DNA of 64,000 nt from assembly GCA_013399115.1 (NCBI GenBank), contig VXAA01001412.1, forward strand, positions 19,497-83,496. The letters are read 5' to 3'. The notes beneath the pieces were generated by a model, which worked only from the letters and a program-made list of their open reading frames with translations, was not told the origin of the DNA and made no database searches. Position 1 is the first letter of the stretch, and each line of letters begins with the position of its first letter. This document shows positions 1 to 12,758 of this stretch, in pieces. The stretch is from Anseranas semipalmata (lineage: Eukaryota; Chordata; Aves; Anseriformes; Anseranatidae). The translations under genes and the position numbers were made by a program.

Positions 1-953
1 AGTTAGCCATCTGTGGACTGAAATGACTTCACAGAGCTACTTACAGGGCATTGTTTCAATCCTAGCTTTATTATTCTTGGAGATGGAGCACTTGTAAGCC
101 AGTTTATAAATCTCTTCCTTAAGCAGCTTATTTTTAAGGGCGTGCTAGGAGTGGAGCATCTGGCTCGATTTTAGATCATTTTGATTTTTTCTGTTACAGC
201 ATTCAAATCACTTCAGACGTGGATAATATTTGTTGTCATTTTGTGCGTCCTAAACTTCTAGTTAAGTGTTTCTTGGTTACTAGAAGATGTTGAAGGTATC
301 ACACAGTGGAAGAAGGTTGTCCTAAATAGTATGCTGTTAATATATCTGCTTGTCGAGGATGTGTTGTACAGACCAGGAGGGTTAAGTGCTGTCTGAACAA
401 CAGAGGCATTCTTTCAAACTTGCAGTTACTACGAACAGCTGTCTGCTTTCTAAAGATTTCTGATACTGCTGAGGCTGTGAGTGGTAGATCCAGGTTGTTG
501 CCTGGGTTTGCGTAACAATCGGGTAAAAAAGATTGCTTCAAGATCTTTTTTTTTTCCTTGCATTTACATTCCATCTTTGCGTTGTGGCCTAGCAAGTGAA
601 TGCTACACCTACCCACAAAACCTTCCCCTGCCCAGGACTGTAGGCATAGTTGTCAGGGTCGCTTTAAAGTTCACTTACTGAGACAAACTTTCAGTTGAGC
701 CAGTAAGAAGAATAACATCATTGGTGCTGCTAGCTTAATGATGATGTAGAATAGGCTTTGTGGCAGCCGTGTACTCAGTCAGCTGTATGAATTTGGACTT
801 GATTTGCAATGAAGATAAGTTATGAAAATGAGCCGGCCATTTTCATTTGGCATCCAGCAGTAGGAATAGGCTCAGAGAAATAATAATTTTCTGTTCGAAT
901 TATGTTTTGTCTTTTGACCCTTGTTTTCTTCTTTTGTTATGCTTTTTCTCCAG
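1..953 (+). other. NAV3: intron (3' part), no further feature
   Basis: Upstream intron sequence ending in the acceptor TTTTTCTCCAG at 943-953. I see no exon, RNA gene or recognisable repeat in it. Short open frames here have no coding character. Confidence 0.7.
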
Positions 954-1092
954 CTGGGATGACAGCAGCTCTGTCAGCAGTGGGATCAGTGACACCATAG
1001 ATAATCTTAGTACTGATGACATTAACACCAGCTCTTCTATCAGCTCTTATGCCAACACACCTGCCTCTTCCCGCAAAAACTTAGATGCACAG
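954..1092 (+). CDS. NAV3: NAV3 coding exon 1 of window
   Basis: Codes residues 1-46 of the window segment, beginning WDDSSSVSSG and ending KNLDAQ. It is Ser/Thr/Asp-rich, low in hydrophobics and probably disordered. The first base (954) completes a codon from the previous exon. The acceptor is TTTCTCCAG and the donor CAG|GTAAGA, with the exon ending in phase 0. The motif run SSVSSGISDTIDNLS is characteristic of the navigator family. Confidence 0.93.
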
Positions 1093-3617
1093 GTAAGATT
1101 TTGGTTTTAGAAGAGTAATATTGATATTTATTACTTTCGCATGCAATCGGAATAATTGTTTAAAGTTGGATGGACTGTTTATTAATCTCTTCACAGATAG
1201 TATTTCTTGACAAAATAATAATGACATACATAAATACTTTTCCTTCAAGCAGTAACCTTGATCTATTTTGCAGCTGTCTTTACAGCAACTTAGCTTGCCT
1301 TTCAGCAACTTAGGCTGAAAAACTTGGAAACTGACTGAGAAAAACAATAAGAACGCAAAGAATTATTGTTGTTTTGACTAATGTTTAATTCCATGCTACT
1401 TCCCAGAATATCAAAACCAAGCTACAGATTCCTAAATTAGTTCACGCTAATATTTTGGATGTGTCTTTACCACCATCCCCTTTCCCCTGCGTAGATGAAC
1501 AATTGAACACACACACAGCCTTCAATACGGTGGGTGTCACTGAAAAGGCAATGTCGAGCAGTAGTAACCACCTTATCATATGTGGCGTTTATGAATATTT
1601 CCTCTGTGTGTGGAATCCGTGGAATCTCTGCTTTGGTGTTATGGCAACAAATGGGTTTTCCCTTCATAGTGTGACTGCTGTACAGAAAACAGACATTAGT
1701 AGATGGGATTTTTTTTTTTTTTAGCTCTAGAAAAAGGTATTATATTTTTTTCTTAGAATTTAATTAAGTCAACATGAAGGTTGAAAGATTATTTACACTT
1801 CCATCGGAAATGTAAGTGTACTAGGCAAATGAAATATATTATTTTAAACTTCCAGGGCTGCATGTTACTGCAGGGTTTCTATTTTTGGCAGCATTTCATA
1901 GAAAGATAAGTTTTACGTCCATCGGCAGCATACATGTACTTTTTTTGCTCAGACATCTCACATTCAAATAATGTAAAACAAGTGAAGATACTCAACAGTT
2001 CTTCATTCATCAATTAGACTGCACACTACAGAAATTTGCAATAATATAAACGGTTTCCCCCCCCCTCCAAAATAGCACCCCTCTTCCCCTACAAAAAAAT
2101 TGTTTGAAATAGTGCTGGATTAAGAAGTTTATCTTTGTTCTTTGTACACCCACCTGTTCCAGGGTCTCAAGTGTCATGTGTCAAACCAACTGGGACGCAG
2201 TGACTTAGCATGGCAGCAGGTAGAGGAGAGGGACGGATGTATGACATTCTCTTCTGTTTCTTTCCTCTTTTATTCTTTTTCCTTTTCATGACTGGACCCG
2301 AAATCTGCTTTTAATATCAGTTTTAATGTAGAAGTGTGGTTGCTGTGAAGTGTTACTCTGCCTACAGGACTGTGGTGCAAGCATATATTACTCTTTGTTC
2401 CCTTGCCATAGTGCATATTTGAGCCTACATTAAAGATTTCCAGTTAGCCTCTGGTTGTGTATCAGCGATTTCATGTGTGCTTGAAACTGCTAATACAAGT
2501 CCCGTACAAGTTGAGAGGAGTTAAGATCTGTTAAGTGTGTTTTTCAGTACGTAACAGAGAGAGTAAAATAGACAACTAGAAGGTTTTTTTGACAATTGTT
2601 AATATCTCAACATTGTAATACTGTTGGGGGAAAAAAAGGAAGAAAAAGGAGGTATGACTAAATATTAGCTGAAGAAAAAAAATAGAAACTCATTTGATTT
2701 CCATCTTCTGATGGATCAGATTCTTGGAAACACCTCTAAGAGATCAGAATCTGTGTTGATGAACTCCTCTTCCTCCTCCACAACTATCACAGCATCCAAG
2801 AGAGCGCAGACCTATAGCAGCAGAAAATGAGCTGAAGCTTGTACAGACAGCAGAGCATAGTCATTAGAAGAGGGAGCTGGGAGCCAAGATGTACAAGTTG
2901 TGTTTACAGCCTTTTGAGTTGTGACTGTGACCTGCTTCTCACCTCAGTTGTCATGACTGAAAATATTTATTCTAGGTATTACTGTTAACTGCAAAGTATT
3001 ATCCATAAAATATTTTTTTTCATTTAAACAGAAAATCCTGTTCTTGTCAACCAAGGGAACAAAGATAGCTTGGAGTGATGGAACCATGTGTAGCTTGCAG
3101 GGTTGATTTTTTGCTGCCCAAAGTAGTCCTCACAGCTCATGAAATAGCCACTGCTATATATATGCTTTTCGTGCCTTACCTGGAGTACTGTATGATGGCT
3201 TGTGCCCAGGTTTGCGTTCCCCTGTGTGGTGAGCCACACAGGACTGGCAGACATCTGCGCAGGGATGTGGACTTTTCTTCGCAGGTTATCCTCTGCTTAG
3301 GTCCTCGTAAATAGTAGGCACTTAACTTTTAAGCTACCACATCTGTTTGAGGTGGTGCAGAAGTTGGGTTTCAGATAATTAAAGAGGGAGCTTGAAGCAA
3401 ACACATGTGCAACCGGGAGTTCAGACAAATAATATAGCACATCAAAGGGAGAGAGCCCTAACATGTCAGTGTCTGCTGATAAAATCAGTAACTTACTCAG
3501 AATCATCTCTGTAGCGAAGAGGACATGCTTGCAGTAGAAAAAAAGTCTATGCGAGGAAACTGATTTTCAGAGCTGCTGAGTACTCCCAACTCCAGAAGAT
3601 GTAGTATGTCCATCTTT

Positions 3618-3669
3618 GGGAAGGGAAGGAAAGAGGAAAGGGGGGAGGAGAGGAGAGGAGAGGAAAGGA
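3618..3669. repeat. GGA/GGAA purine microsatellite
   Basis: About 50 nt of almost pure A and G on the + strand, made of GGAA and GGAGA units. It is low-complexity intronic sequence. Confidence 0.8.
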
Positions 3670-4771
3670 TTCCTTTAAATAGAAAAGAGCAGCATCTTTA
3701 AGTTGTGGGACCAAGATGACTTCTTAGTTTCGTTGGAGAAAAGATGAATTTGATTTGTTCACAGCTTTGCAAATAGATTTACAGAATGGTATGAAAATGT
3801 TTAGAGGTCCTAGAGGTTACTGCTACTCCCAGCTCAATCAGATGGCAGCCTTTGTTCCCATCTTATGTATGTGTTTTGCTGTGTCCTCCAGCAAACAGTA
3901 TTTCCACTTTCACCTAATCCAGGCCTTTTGGGTGGGTGGAGTTTCAGCTGAAATTGCAAGCCAGGTTTCACTCTGTTTTGGTTTTGATTCCTTAGTCATG
4001 TTTTTGTGCTGTTCTCATTGTTTACGATTAAGCAGAAACATCTCTGGCCAAAGGGCTTCGGAGGTTAAACGTGTAGCATTTTGAGGGCTGGAGAAAAAAC
4101 TTTGTAAAAAAAAAAAAAATGGGTGTAGGAGTTGAATGAAATAAAACTGAAGAGAGCAGAGAGAGAGGACTTCTTGTAATGCAGTTCTTTGTGTTGAGAT
4201 TGTACTGTTCTTAGAGATGTAAAGTGGGAAATTGGAAAGTGCAGGAACATTTCATAGTCAACCAAAACTAGAATAAGCCCTTTACCAGTGAGTAGGTGTA
4301 TTTCCTGCTCTCACATGCATGCGGTATAAATATGCAATTCCAGACAAGGTACTTGAAGCGAGATACTAATGAAAGCACATGAGAGATGATGTTGGGGTGG
4401 TTTTGTTGGTTGATTATTTGTTATTTCTTGCCTGTGCTCTCTTCCAAGATGTGCAAACATAGGGCACATTTACATGAAATGATGATTTTAGAGCAACACA
4501 GGACATAGAAATGGTCACATTGTGAATTTATTACAAGCCTACCAATGTTCATGAATAGAAAGGTAGACATCCCAAAATCTTGCAACCGTGCAGAAAGAAG
4601 AAAGTTAGGAAGCAGTGTTTCATTCAAGACTATGCTGAGTTGCTCTCTTTGAATGCAGAGGCAAGAAAATGACATTTGAATGACATGAGGAAAATATAAG
4701 AAAATAGCATCTAAATCCATACTTCAGGAAATGCTCATTAGACTAATATCTCAGTATATAAATAATGCTTC

Positions 4772-4914
4772 ATCCCTGAAAGTGTTGAAGGCCAGGTTGG
4801 ATGGGGCTTTGAGCAACCTGCTCTAGTGGAAGGTGTCCCTGCCCTTGGCAGGGGGGTTGGAACTAGATGGTCTTTAAGGTCCCTTCTAACCGAAACCATT
4901 CTATGATTTTATAA
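4772..4914 (+). mobile_element. CR1 LINE 3' end fragment
   Basis: About 140 nt with the sense 3' terminus of an avian CR1 non-LTR retrotransposon. It contains GGTTGGATGGGGCTTTGAGC, then GGAACTAGATGGTCTTTAAG, and ends with the tail octamer-like ATTCTATGATTTTAT. The copy is 5'-truncated, as most CR1 insertions are, and has no coding part left. Confidence 0.92.
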
Positions 4915-6399
4915 ATATAGATAAATAACCCAGCTCTTCACTTATTTTATGTGACTGAAGAAAGACCACCTTCATGTGTGGTGTCAGCTTTCACATATTG
5001 ATCACTTAGACCAGTTTTTCACGCTTTTTAAAAAAGCAGTTACGTTAAAAAGCAGAAGAAATTAAACCACAACCTCCACTAGATTCTGTGATATTAATGG
5101 TATGATCTGGTAAGAAAAGAAAAATCATGAACTTGAAATGTACTTTAGGAACTTAAAATACAACATTTTGCTGAAAGCATGATAAATCATGCATCCTTTC
5201 CTATGCTGTGCTTTTCTGCTTATCCAAAGTAAGTAAAAGGTTGTGAATTTTATAATGTTTTGGGGTGTTTAAGACAATTTCCTTTGAAGTGCTATTACCC
5301 TATGACTACTAAACAGTGCTGAGCATACTCATCTTTCACTGAGGCTGCAGGGAAGAGATGGCACTCAACAACTTCCAAAAATACACTAACTCTTACTTGA
5401 GAACTTCATGATCAAGTATTGAATTGGCAGGATCTTTCATGATACTCTGATGCTTGAAGAGCATTATGAAATTTCTATCCAGACCAGGGTCAAACATGGA
5501 CATTGGTCATTTGTACCTGAGCACAAAATAGGTGGTTGTGCCGTTACAAAATTTGGCAGGAGAAGTAGAATTCTGCAAAGACAATTTTAATAGTGATCAT
5601 TAGCGATAGGAAAAGCTAATGTACGGGGAATATATTTCATATATATGGTAATTGATTTTATTTAAGAGCTTCTGAGAGTTTGGCAGAAGCTTGTTAATGA
5701 GAAAATTCTATATTTGACATTGATCTTAGCAAAATTCTTCATAAAAGACTAGCAGCACAATCAGTCTTTGCAAAGAGTAGGGAAAAACAGTTTGTAAAAG
5801 CTGAATATGAATTAAAAGATTATATAATTTGTGTATTTAAGTCAGACTTGAGTATTGTTAGAAAGTTGTAGGGGATTCATTTTTCTTCAGCTTGGATGTC
5901 TTCCTAATATGTTAGATTAGAATTAACAGCATTCCACATCTTCAGTTCTGTTCAAAAGCTGCCTCATCATGCTCTGGAAGATCAGATTGCCAGACAAGAG
6001 ATAGGAAAGAAAGCTAGCTGTACAGGTTTGAAATGATTTTTTGGCTTTGCACTAAAAAGGTTCCTCGGAAATTTGAGATGGAGGATTATAAGTGGCATGG
6101 AGCTGAATATATCCTGTATAAATCAAGTTATTTTTTGCTTTGTGCTTTTTTGCTTTGTTTTAAGGGGGGTGGCTTGTATTTTTTTTTTTTTGTATTTTTC
6201 CCTAGCGTATCAGAAAAAATATGCTGTTGCTGGGGTTCATTTCTTACTGTGGCATTTCTTTATCAAGGGCATGTTAGGTTTATTGGTACTTAGAGATGAC
6301 TGCTGAGTTTATTCATCAGTTTAATTGTTCCCATCTGTGAAGCTTCTTAAAATAAAGGTTTGCTATGAAGGTTCTATTACAATTCATTGTCTGTCCTAG

Positions 6400-6691
6400 A
6401 CTGATGCAGAAAAGCATTCCCAGGTTGAGCGGAATTCCTTATGGTCCAGTGATGAAGTCAAGAAATCAGACGGAGGATCCGACAGTGGCATAAAAATGGA
6501 GCCAGGATCTAAATGGAGGCGGAATCCCTCTGATGTGTCTGATGAATCTGATAAAAGCACTTCTGGTAGGAAGAACACTGTTATTTCACAGACGGGTTCC
6601 TGGCGACGGGGCATGTCGGCTCAGGTTGGCATTACCACACCAAGGACTAAACCTTCAACCACCTCAGGCACATTAAAGACACCTGGAACAG
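6400..6691 (+). CDS. NAV3: NAV3 coding exon 2 of window
   Basis: Codes residues 47-143 plus one base of the next codon. The reading starts TDAEKHSQVE and contains SDSGIKMEPGSKWRRNPSDV and QTGSWRRGM. It is basic and Ser/Thr-rich, part of the disordered middle region that binds the cytoskeleton in navigators. It starts in phase 0 after a CCTAG acceptor and ends ACAG|GTGAGA. Confidence 0.93.
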
Positions 6692-7597
6692 GTGAGAAAA
6701 GGTGTAAGATATAAACAAGCCAAAAAGTATGATCACTATGAAAACAGTTTAAATACTTTACAGAGGCAGAACCTGAACTTCAGGTAATCCTGTCTTTATT
6801 TTTAGGTATTGTTTTAACCTATGCAGCAGCTTGTATGTACACATTTCTGTTTCTCTTCATTTTTATATGAATATTATATAGTAGTACACTGTGAAAGTTG
6901 TTTTCATGACAGCCCTAGTTGTAAGCCAAGCTATTTACTGGGCATAGTACTGCCATATGAAGTATAAATAACGTAATTTTAGCTCTTGAAGTCACAATTA
7001 ACTTAAAGAACATACAGTATATGTGGTTGAGGAGATTTTTTTTTCTAGACCTAAACCAGCGTGTTAATTTATACTAAACGGTATTTAGTTCTGCATTTTC
7101 TTATAAAAGTATAAGTAATTATAACACTTGCAGATGTCCGAATGAAAATTGATTGAATTTACGTAATCAAGTTAATACCTCTTATCTGATTGTGTACACA
7201 ATTGTACATGAAAAAGCTGAGGTCAGATACTTACTTTCTTGAAAAACGCCTTTTAGGAAAATTATCCTGATGGCCTAATACAACTTCTTTGTGATGCTAA
7301 AAAGGGATCGATCTGTGGTAGCTACAGAGGGCTACATTTTTTTTCTTAGCTGTCACTATTACATAAGACTGTTCTGTTTTTCATATTCTCAAGGGCAAAC
7401 ACACCACATACTTTCTCTGGCAAGTCTGCATGTATAACTCACAAGAGTGGCATTTAAGTTCAGTGCAGACTAGATCATAATTTTTAACCACACTCTTGTG
7501 GCTAACACGCTTTTGCTTTTCATGCTGCTTTGAGTTTCATCATTTGCTTGATGTTTTCAAGTCATTAAATATTAGAATTCTTTTTCTATTTTTGTAG
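6692..7597 (+). other. NAV3: intron, no further feature
   Basis: Intron of 906 nt between canonical GTGAGA and TTTTGTAG signals. I see no repeat or RNA gene in it. Confidence 0.75.
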
Positions 7598-8300
7598 GGA
7601 AAACTGATGACGCCAAGGTATCAGAAAAGGGTAGACTATCTCCTAAAGCTGGACATGTTAAACGTTCCCCATCAGATGCAGGACGCAGCAGTGGTGATGA
7701 ATCCAAAAAGCTTCCCACAAGTAACTCTAGAACAACTGCTGCTAATGCTAATACATTTGGATTTAAGAAACAGAGCGGGTCAGCTGTAGGCATGACTATA
7801 ATTACTGCCAGTGGGGCAACTATCACCAGTAGATCAGCTACCCTGGGAAAAATCCCAAAGTCATCCGGACTCATGGGTAGGACCACTGGTCGGAAGACTA
7901 GTGTTGATGGCTCGCAGAACCAGGATGATGGCTACTTAGCACTTAGTGCCCGAACTAATCTTCAGTATCGTAGTTTGCCCCGGCCCAGTAAATCCAGTAG
8001 CAGAAGTGGAGCTGGGAATAGATCTAGTACAAGTAGCATAGACTCCAACATAAGCAGCAAGTCGGCTGGGTTGCCTGTCCCTAAAATGAGAGAGCCTGCC
8101 AAGGTAATTCTTGGAAGCTCTCTGCCAGGATTAGTCAATCAGACTGATAAAGAGAAAGGGATTTCGTCTGACAACGAAAGCGTGGCCTCATGTAATTCTG
8201 TTAAAGTGAACCCTGCATCACAGACTGCTTCTAGTGGAGCTCAAAGTTCTCACCAGCAAGGAGCCAAGTACCCCGATGTGGCCTCTCCCACTTTGCGCAG
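7598..8300 (+). CDS. NAV3: NAV3 coding exon 3 of window (largest exon)
   Basis: At 703 nt this is the longest exon here, coding residues 144-377. It contains KTDDAKVSEKGRLSPKAG, KSPS-type phosphosite-like motifs, NQDDGYLALSARTNLQYRSL, SSTSSIDSNISSKSAGLPVP and DKEKGISSDNESVASCNS, ending PDVASPTLRR. It is strongly Ser/Lys-rich and lacks globular character, in line with the microtubule-binding central region of NAV proteins. Acceptor TTTTTGTAG; donor CGCAG|GTAGGC. The first two bases complete a Gly codon; the last two begin an Arg codon. Confidence 0.95.
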
Positions 8301-8509
8301 GTAGGCAATACATTCATTGATTGTGAAATTATGTTAGTTGGAGCTGAATGATCAGGACTCTTCAAGACAGGTCTGGCTGTGTTTTGTGGAGCACCTACTA
8401 TTTAGTGTCCTACATCAAGGTCTATGTATTTAAATTTCACATAAACAGGTTGGCCAGTGTTGTAAATACTCAGAACTTTCTGAGATAGCAGCAAGAATTT
8501 AACATTTGG

Positions 8510-8552
8510 AAAAAAAGAAAAAGAAAAAGAAAAAAAACTGAAAAAAAGAAAG
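8510..8552. repeat. A-rich GAAAAA tract
   Basis: Low-complexity A-rich run with interspersed G, made of GAAAAA-like units. Confidence 0.75.
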
Positions 8553-9860
8553 TTTGGCAATTGTGATACAAGTCTCTGTTATAAGAAATTGTACCTGAAG
8601 GCATTATCCATACAGATATCACAGAAATAAGTATTTTCTTATGTGAAGGTTACTGAAGAATTCTTGCACCGATGTATATGTAACAAACCTGGAAAAACTC
8701 CACTGGTGGATCAAATTAAAATTGACAACAGAAGAGTTATTTCAAATTTTCATTCTAATAGTATAATTTGGCTGACCGTACTTAGATTCACACGCCTAAC
8801 CCAAACTGATATTTCAGCTGTGTGGATTAGGCCACTGTGTTGCGAGACTCATAACATCAGGTTATTCAACTGCACAAAAGAACCCTAAGTTCCTGTCTAA
8901 GCTGGATTGAATTTTCTTATCTCAATAGTAATTTTTAAACAGCAATCTTACTTGTCTTCTATTTCTCCACCAGCACCCCTATGTTATTTGAACATTAATA
9001 TTGAGTTGGGCAGGAATTAATTTGGTGATGCAATGTGCATCAAAGTCTTGATATTGGTGAAAGGTTCTGCTAATATTATTTTTCAATTTAATTTGACATT
9101 GAGTAGCTTGTCTGTTTCAAGTTGCAGTGTTTTGCATTTCATTTTGTCTTGACACCATAATACCCATACAGTTATGCTACATCATCCTGCTTGCAGTGAT
9201 GTGATAAAGCCACATTCCATCTGAAGCACCAGTGCAAGCATAAAGGCTGTGATGGCAGCCTAGGCTAAAGCTTCAAAGAGTTGTAACCTGTTTCTTTTAG
9301 ATGAGTGGTTTTATTAGAAGAGCTTTTGTGAGGATCATTCAAGATACTTCATTTATTTTGTTCCTCGTTATCATTAGATAGGCAATGTCCTTTAGAACTT
9401 ATAATCTTCATCAATGACTACTTAAAATGAAAAACTCAAATAGACCTTTCATTTCTAAGGCATATCCCATGACAAATGCAGATTTTCAGTGTTGCATGCC
9501 TCAGGCAAGTTAATTTGGAAATGTGATTGCAGATTTTTTTTTGATTACTAGAAAACCATCTTACTAGTCACATAATTGAAATATTGAGTTAGAAATACAT
9601 GCAACTTCAAAGAGAAGACACAGGCTGAATTTTACTGTTCCCTCATTTGCTTTACAATGTCATTCTTGAGTTTTTACCAGGCTGCCTAAATAAAGATTCA
9701 TATGCATCAGAGTTGAATTTGGTCTCTTCTGTATATTACTGGTTTCCAGAATGGCAATTAAGAAGATTTTGAGCTTTATTTTTGTATTCAGTTGAGATGA
9801 GTTGCGCACATTGTTTTTTGCATGTTTCCTTTCAGCCCTGTAATTTTTAAAATATTATAC

Positions 9861-9897
9861 AGAATCACACAATCACAGAACGGTTGAGGTCACGATA
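9861..9897 (-). mobile_element. worn CR1 3' end remnant
   Basis: The + strand reads CAGAATCACACAATCACAGA followed by ACGGTTGAGGT. This is the reverse complement of the CR1 3' tail (repeated TGTGATTCT) and the first bases inside it. The rest of the element has decayed past recognition or is absent. Confidence 0.55.
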
Positions 9898-10516
9898 AAT
9901 CAGAAAGCATACCTCTCTAATGGTGTAGATTTGCCTGCAAGTCTGCAAACACATGTAATTGCTGTGCTGTCGTAAACAGTGAAATTCTATAATTCTGCTA
10001 TGAGACCTTCAGTGTCTGTCCTCCCAATATTCCCTTTAGCTCAAGTATTACGTATCCAGCATTTCTCTTAAATGAAACCATTTTCTATCTTGTATACATT
10101 TTGTTATTAAATTGGGCATTCGTGCTTTGCAACATGTAATACACTGCTTTTCTGTTAGTGGGAGATGTGCATGACCCAAGAGCCAGCTCAGATCTGTCAG
10201 TCTCTTGTCAGTAATAGTAGAAAGGAGAAAACAGATATCCTTCCTTGTAGGGTATTTCCTTCCAGAATTAATCTCTGTATTTATGCGACTGTCTTGCTGG
10301 GTTGGATTTTTTCTGAACTGAAAGGAATGCTCTTCAGACCACATTCTCTTTTGACTCTCTTTGTTATGAGGTTGTGGTTCAGTAGTACACTGCCTTTGGC
10401 AGCAAAGTGTTTCTGTTTGTGCCACGGTGCACCATCCTTTCAGTCGTATTAGAGGTGCCATGAACCAGTTTGGGGAAGATTGCATTGCTTAAAAACAGCT
10501 TATAAAAATGTTGTAT

Positions 10517-10554
10517 GGTTGGTTGTTTTGTTTTGTTGTTGTTGTTTGTTTTTT
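10517..10554. repeat. TTG/TTTTG low-complexity tract
   Basis: Run of GTT, GTTTT and GTTGTT units in the intron. Confidence 0.7.
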
Positions 10555-10958
10555 AAAGCTCTGGGATCCTATCTCTAAGTCTCGGTTCCATGGTACAATA
10601 GAAGAGGTGGTATGCAATGGCACAGGAGCAGGAATACCCTAAGCTGGTATTGTTGCTGAAGGCGATGTGTCATTGCAGTATGGTTCGACATTTTTCTTCA
10701 CAGTTGCTCTAATAACATTAAGTAAAACCTAGACTCTAAATATCTCTAAATCCCTGTAAGAATGGGGTTTGTCATTTGAAGCCTTTTGCTTGTCTAAGTC
10801 GGTGTCTCCTAGCCAGTGAGGTGCGATGGGGGGTGCAGGTGAACCAAGTTTGTCAGATCTGTGCTGGTCTGTGAATGTCTGCATTGCTGAGGGGTTCGTG
10901 GCACAGATATTAGAGCAGTGCTGGACATGAGACAGAGGTAGATGTGCATCTTAGCGTG

Positions 10959-11056
10959 ATCCAGCAGAGTTGCCCAAGTGCTTTGCAGCAAGTATGCAAC
11001 AGCAGCAATCCAGCAGAGATGTTCCAGGTGCTGTGCGCAGGTATATCGAAGCTGCA
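10959..11056. repeat. imperfect 49-bp tandem duplication
   Basis: Two adjacent units both begin ATCCAGCAGAG and share the order CCAGGTG/CCAAGTG, GCTTTGC/GCTGTGC, GTAT and GCAG. The second starts at 11008. The units have diverged by several substitutions. No known repeat family recognised. Confidence 0.55.
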
Positions 11057-12290
11057 GGTAGCACGTGTGCACTAAGTATAGTGGTGCTTGCATCACTGGG
11101 CTTACCACACGTGTGCTGGAGAGGGCCTAGCTCTATTACACAGCCTGTGTTTCTGGGGCGTCTTGGACAGACTGACTTGGTGTGCATGTGCTATGCAGAT
11201 GACCTGAGCATACTCGAAAGCAGAGAAAGCTCTGCTGGGTGCGTACCCACCCACATGTCTTTAGGGACTTTGGCTAGAAATACTATAGTCCTCTTTTCTT
11301 GAGGACAGTCAAGTGGACACCCGCTTTGAAAGATTTCATCCCCAGTACGGCACACCGTTGATAGGAAAACAGCAAATCCATATAGATACGGGTGAGGAAA
11401 CCTGAGATTCTAAAGGCAGTTAAGGAGCTAAATGGCAGAAATAGAAGCAATGCTTTGGGGAGGATGTTTGAAGCTGTAGTCAAAAGCTACGCTTTCTTCA
11501 GATTTTTGAGGATCGGTTATAAAATGTTTGAGAATCTGGTCTTAAGCATGTTTACTTCTAAGACACGTGCTTTTCAGAACTTTCATATTGACTGTAAATG
11601 AGGGAGCTGAAATGTTTTCTTCACTGGCAGTGCAGTTGCTGCTGTCATCCTTCCCCAGCCATGCTTTTATATCCCTTCTCTTGCACTGGTTCTGGCACTC
11701 AGCTGGTCTTCTACTCAGCCAGTTCCAGGTGCCAAACAAGGTAAAATTTAATTCTACGCTCCAAAATACTAGTTTCCAGCCAGTTTAGCTACTGAAATAA
11801 GACAAACATACACTTGATATCAGTAAATATTTTTGCTGTTACATCCCTGCAAATGCTGCTTCTGTGCAGAGCATTCCGTGATTTCTGCAGAATTTAGCTG
11901 GACAGCAAGCTTTCAACCTCTGCTATTCCATGCTTCAGAGTAATCAGTGCAATATTTCTCTGGTATCATTTTTCCTGAAGGAGCAGAAGACGATACGGCT
12001 ATATTTTAGTTGTATGAAGCAGCATTTTAGCTTTGTGAAAGTGTTATTTGATGACTCAAAGAAGAAACACCTAAGATAGATTTGGCACTACAGTAATTAT
12101 CTCTGGACTTGATGTAAGGTGGTGTGAACACAAGGAGATTCATAAATTTAGTTTCTTATGTCCAATGTAGGATCATTTACTTAATGTTGGTTTTCTGAAA
12201 CTAATATATATGGTTTAGATATAAAGTATCACTGCATTTAATATTCCTTTTTATGTATTTTTCATGTTGTCTCTCTATTTCTTTTTTCAG

Positions 12291-12758
12291 ACTTTTCGGT
12301 GGAAAGCCTAGTAAGCAAGTTCCCATCACAACAGCTGAAAATATGAAAAATTCAGTAGTCATCTCCAATCCTCATGCTACTATGAACCAACAGGGTAATC
12401 TTGATTCACCATCTGGCAGTGGTATGCTAAGCAGTGGGGGCAGCAGTCCTCTGTATAGTAAAAACACAGATATGAACCAATCTCCACTAGCTTCTAGTCC
12501 CAGTTCAGCACATTCAGCTCCTTCCAACAGTTTAACGTGGGGTACCAACGCAAGTAGCTCTTCCGCTGTTAGCAAGGATGGCATTGGATATCAGTCTGTC
12601 AGCAGTCTTCATACCAGCTGCGAATCCATTGATATTTCTCTGAGCAGTGGAGGTGGGCTGAGCCATAACTCCTCCGGTGGCTTGATTCCAGCCTCTAAAG
12701 ATGATTCTCTGACTCCCTTTGTCCGAACCAACAGCGTTAAGACCACCTTGTCCGAAAG
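12291..12758 (+). CDS. NAV3: NAV3 coding exon 4 of window
   Basis: Codes residues 378-533 and two bases of the next codon. It opens LFGGKPSKQVPITTAENMKN and continues NPHATMNQQGNLDSPSGSG, SPLASSPSSAHSAPSNSLTW, SLHTSCESIDISLSSGG and FVRTNSVKTTLSE. The sequence is Ser/Asn-rich and disordered. It starts after a strong CTTTTTTCAG acceptor and ends GAAAG|GTTAGT in phase 2, the same phase it began in. Confidence 0.95.

Larger units (their letters stand above)
1093..6399 (+). other. NAV3: intron of 5.3 kb with simple repeats and a CR1 3' end
   Basis: Non-coding. It holds poly-T runs near 1709 and 6179, a C run near 2057, a purine tract at 3618-3669, a poly-A run near 4107 and a sense-strand CR1 3' fragment at 4772-4914. 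The acceptor at the end is GTCCTAG. No supported exon was found. Confidence 0.75.
8301..12290 (+). other. NAV3: intron of 4.0 kb with low-complexity repeats
   Basis: Non-coding. It holds an A-rich tract at 8510-8552, a worn CR1 remnant near 9861-9897, a TTG/TTTG tract at 10517-10554 and an imperfect 49-bp tandem duplication at 10959-11056. The 145-codon open frame on the - strand at 10048-10485 has no recognisable domain. Confidence 0.7.

Noticed and set aside
2900..2965. Possible MIR fragment (GTGACCTGCTTCTCACCTCA)
   Set aside because: One short block resembles MIR, but the expected following TCATCTGTAAAATG part is missing.
3024..3314. Frame containing VPYLEYCM, similar to the CR1 motif RPHLEYC
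   Set aside because: The match is about six residues with no flanking CR1 similarity; too short to call a transposon.
10048..10485. 145-codon open frame on the - strand inside an intron
   Set aside because: No known domain, no splice or promoter context, and composition is what an AT-rich intron gives by chance.
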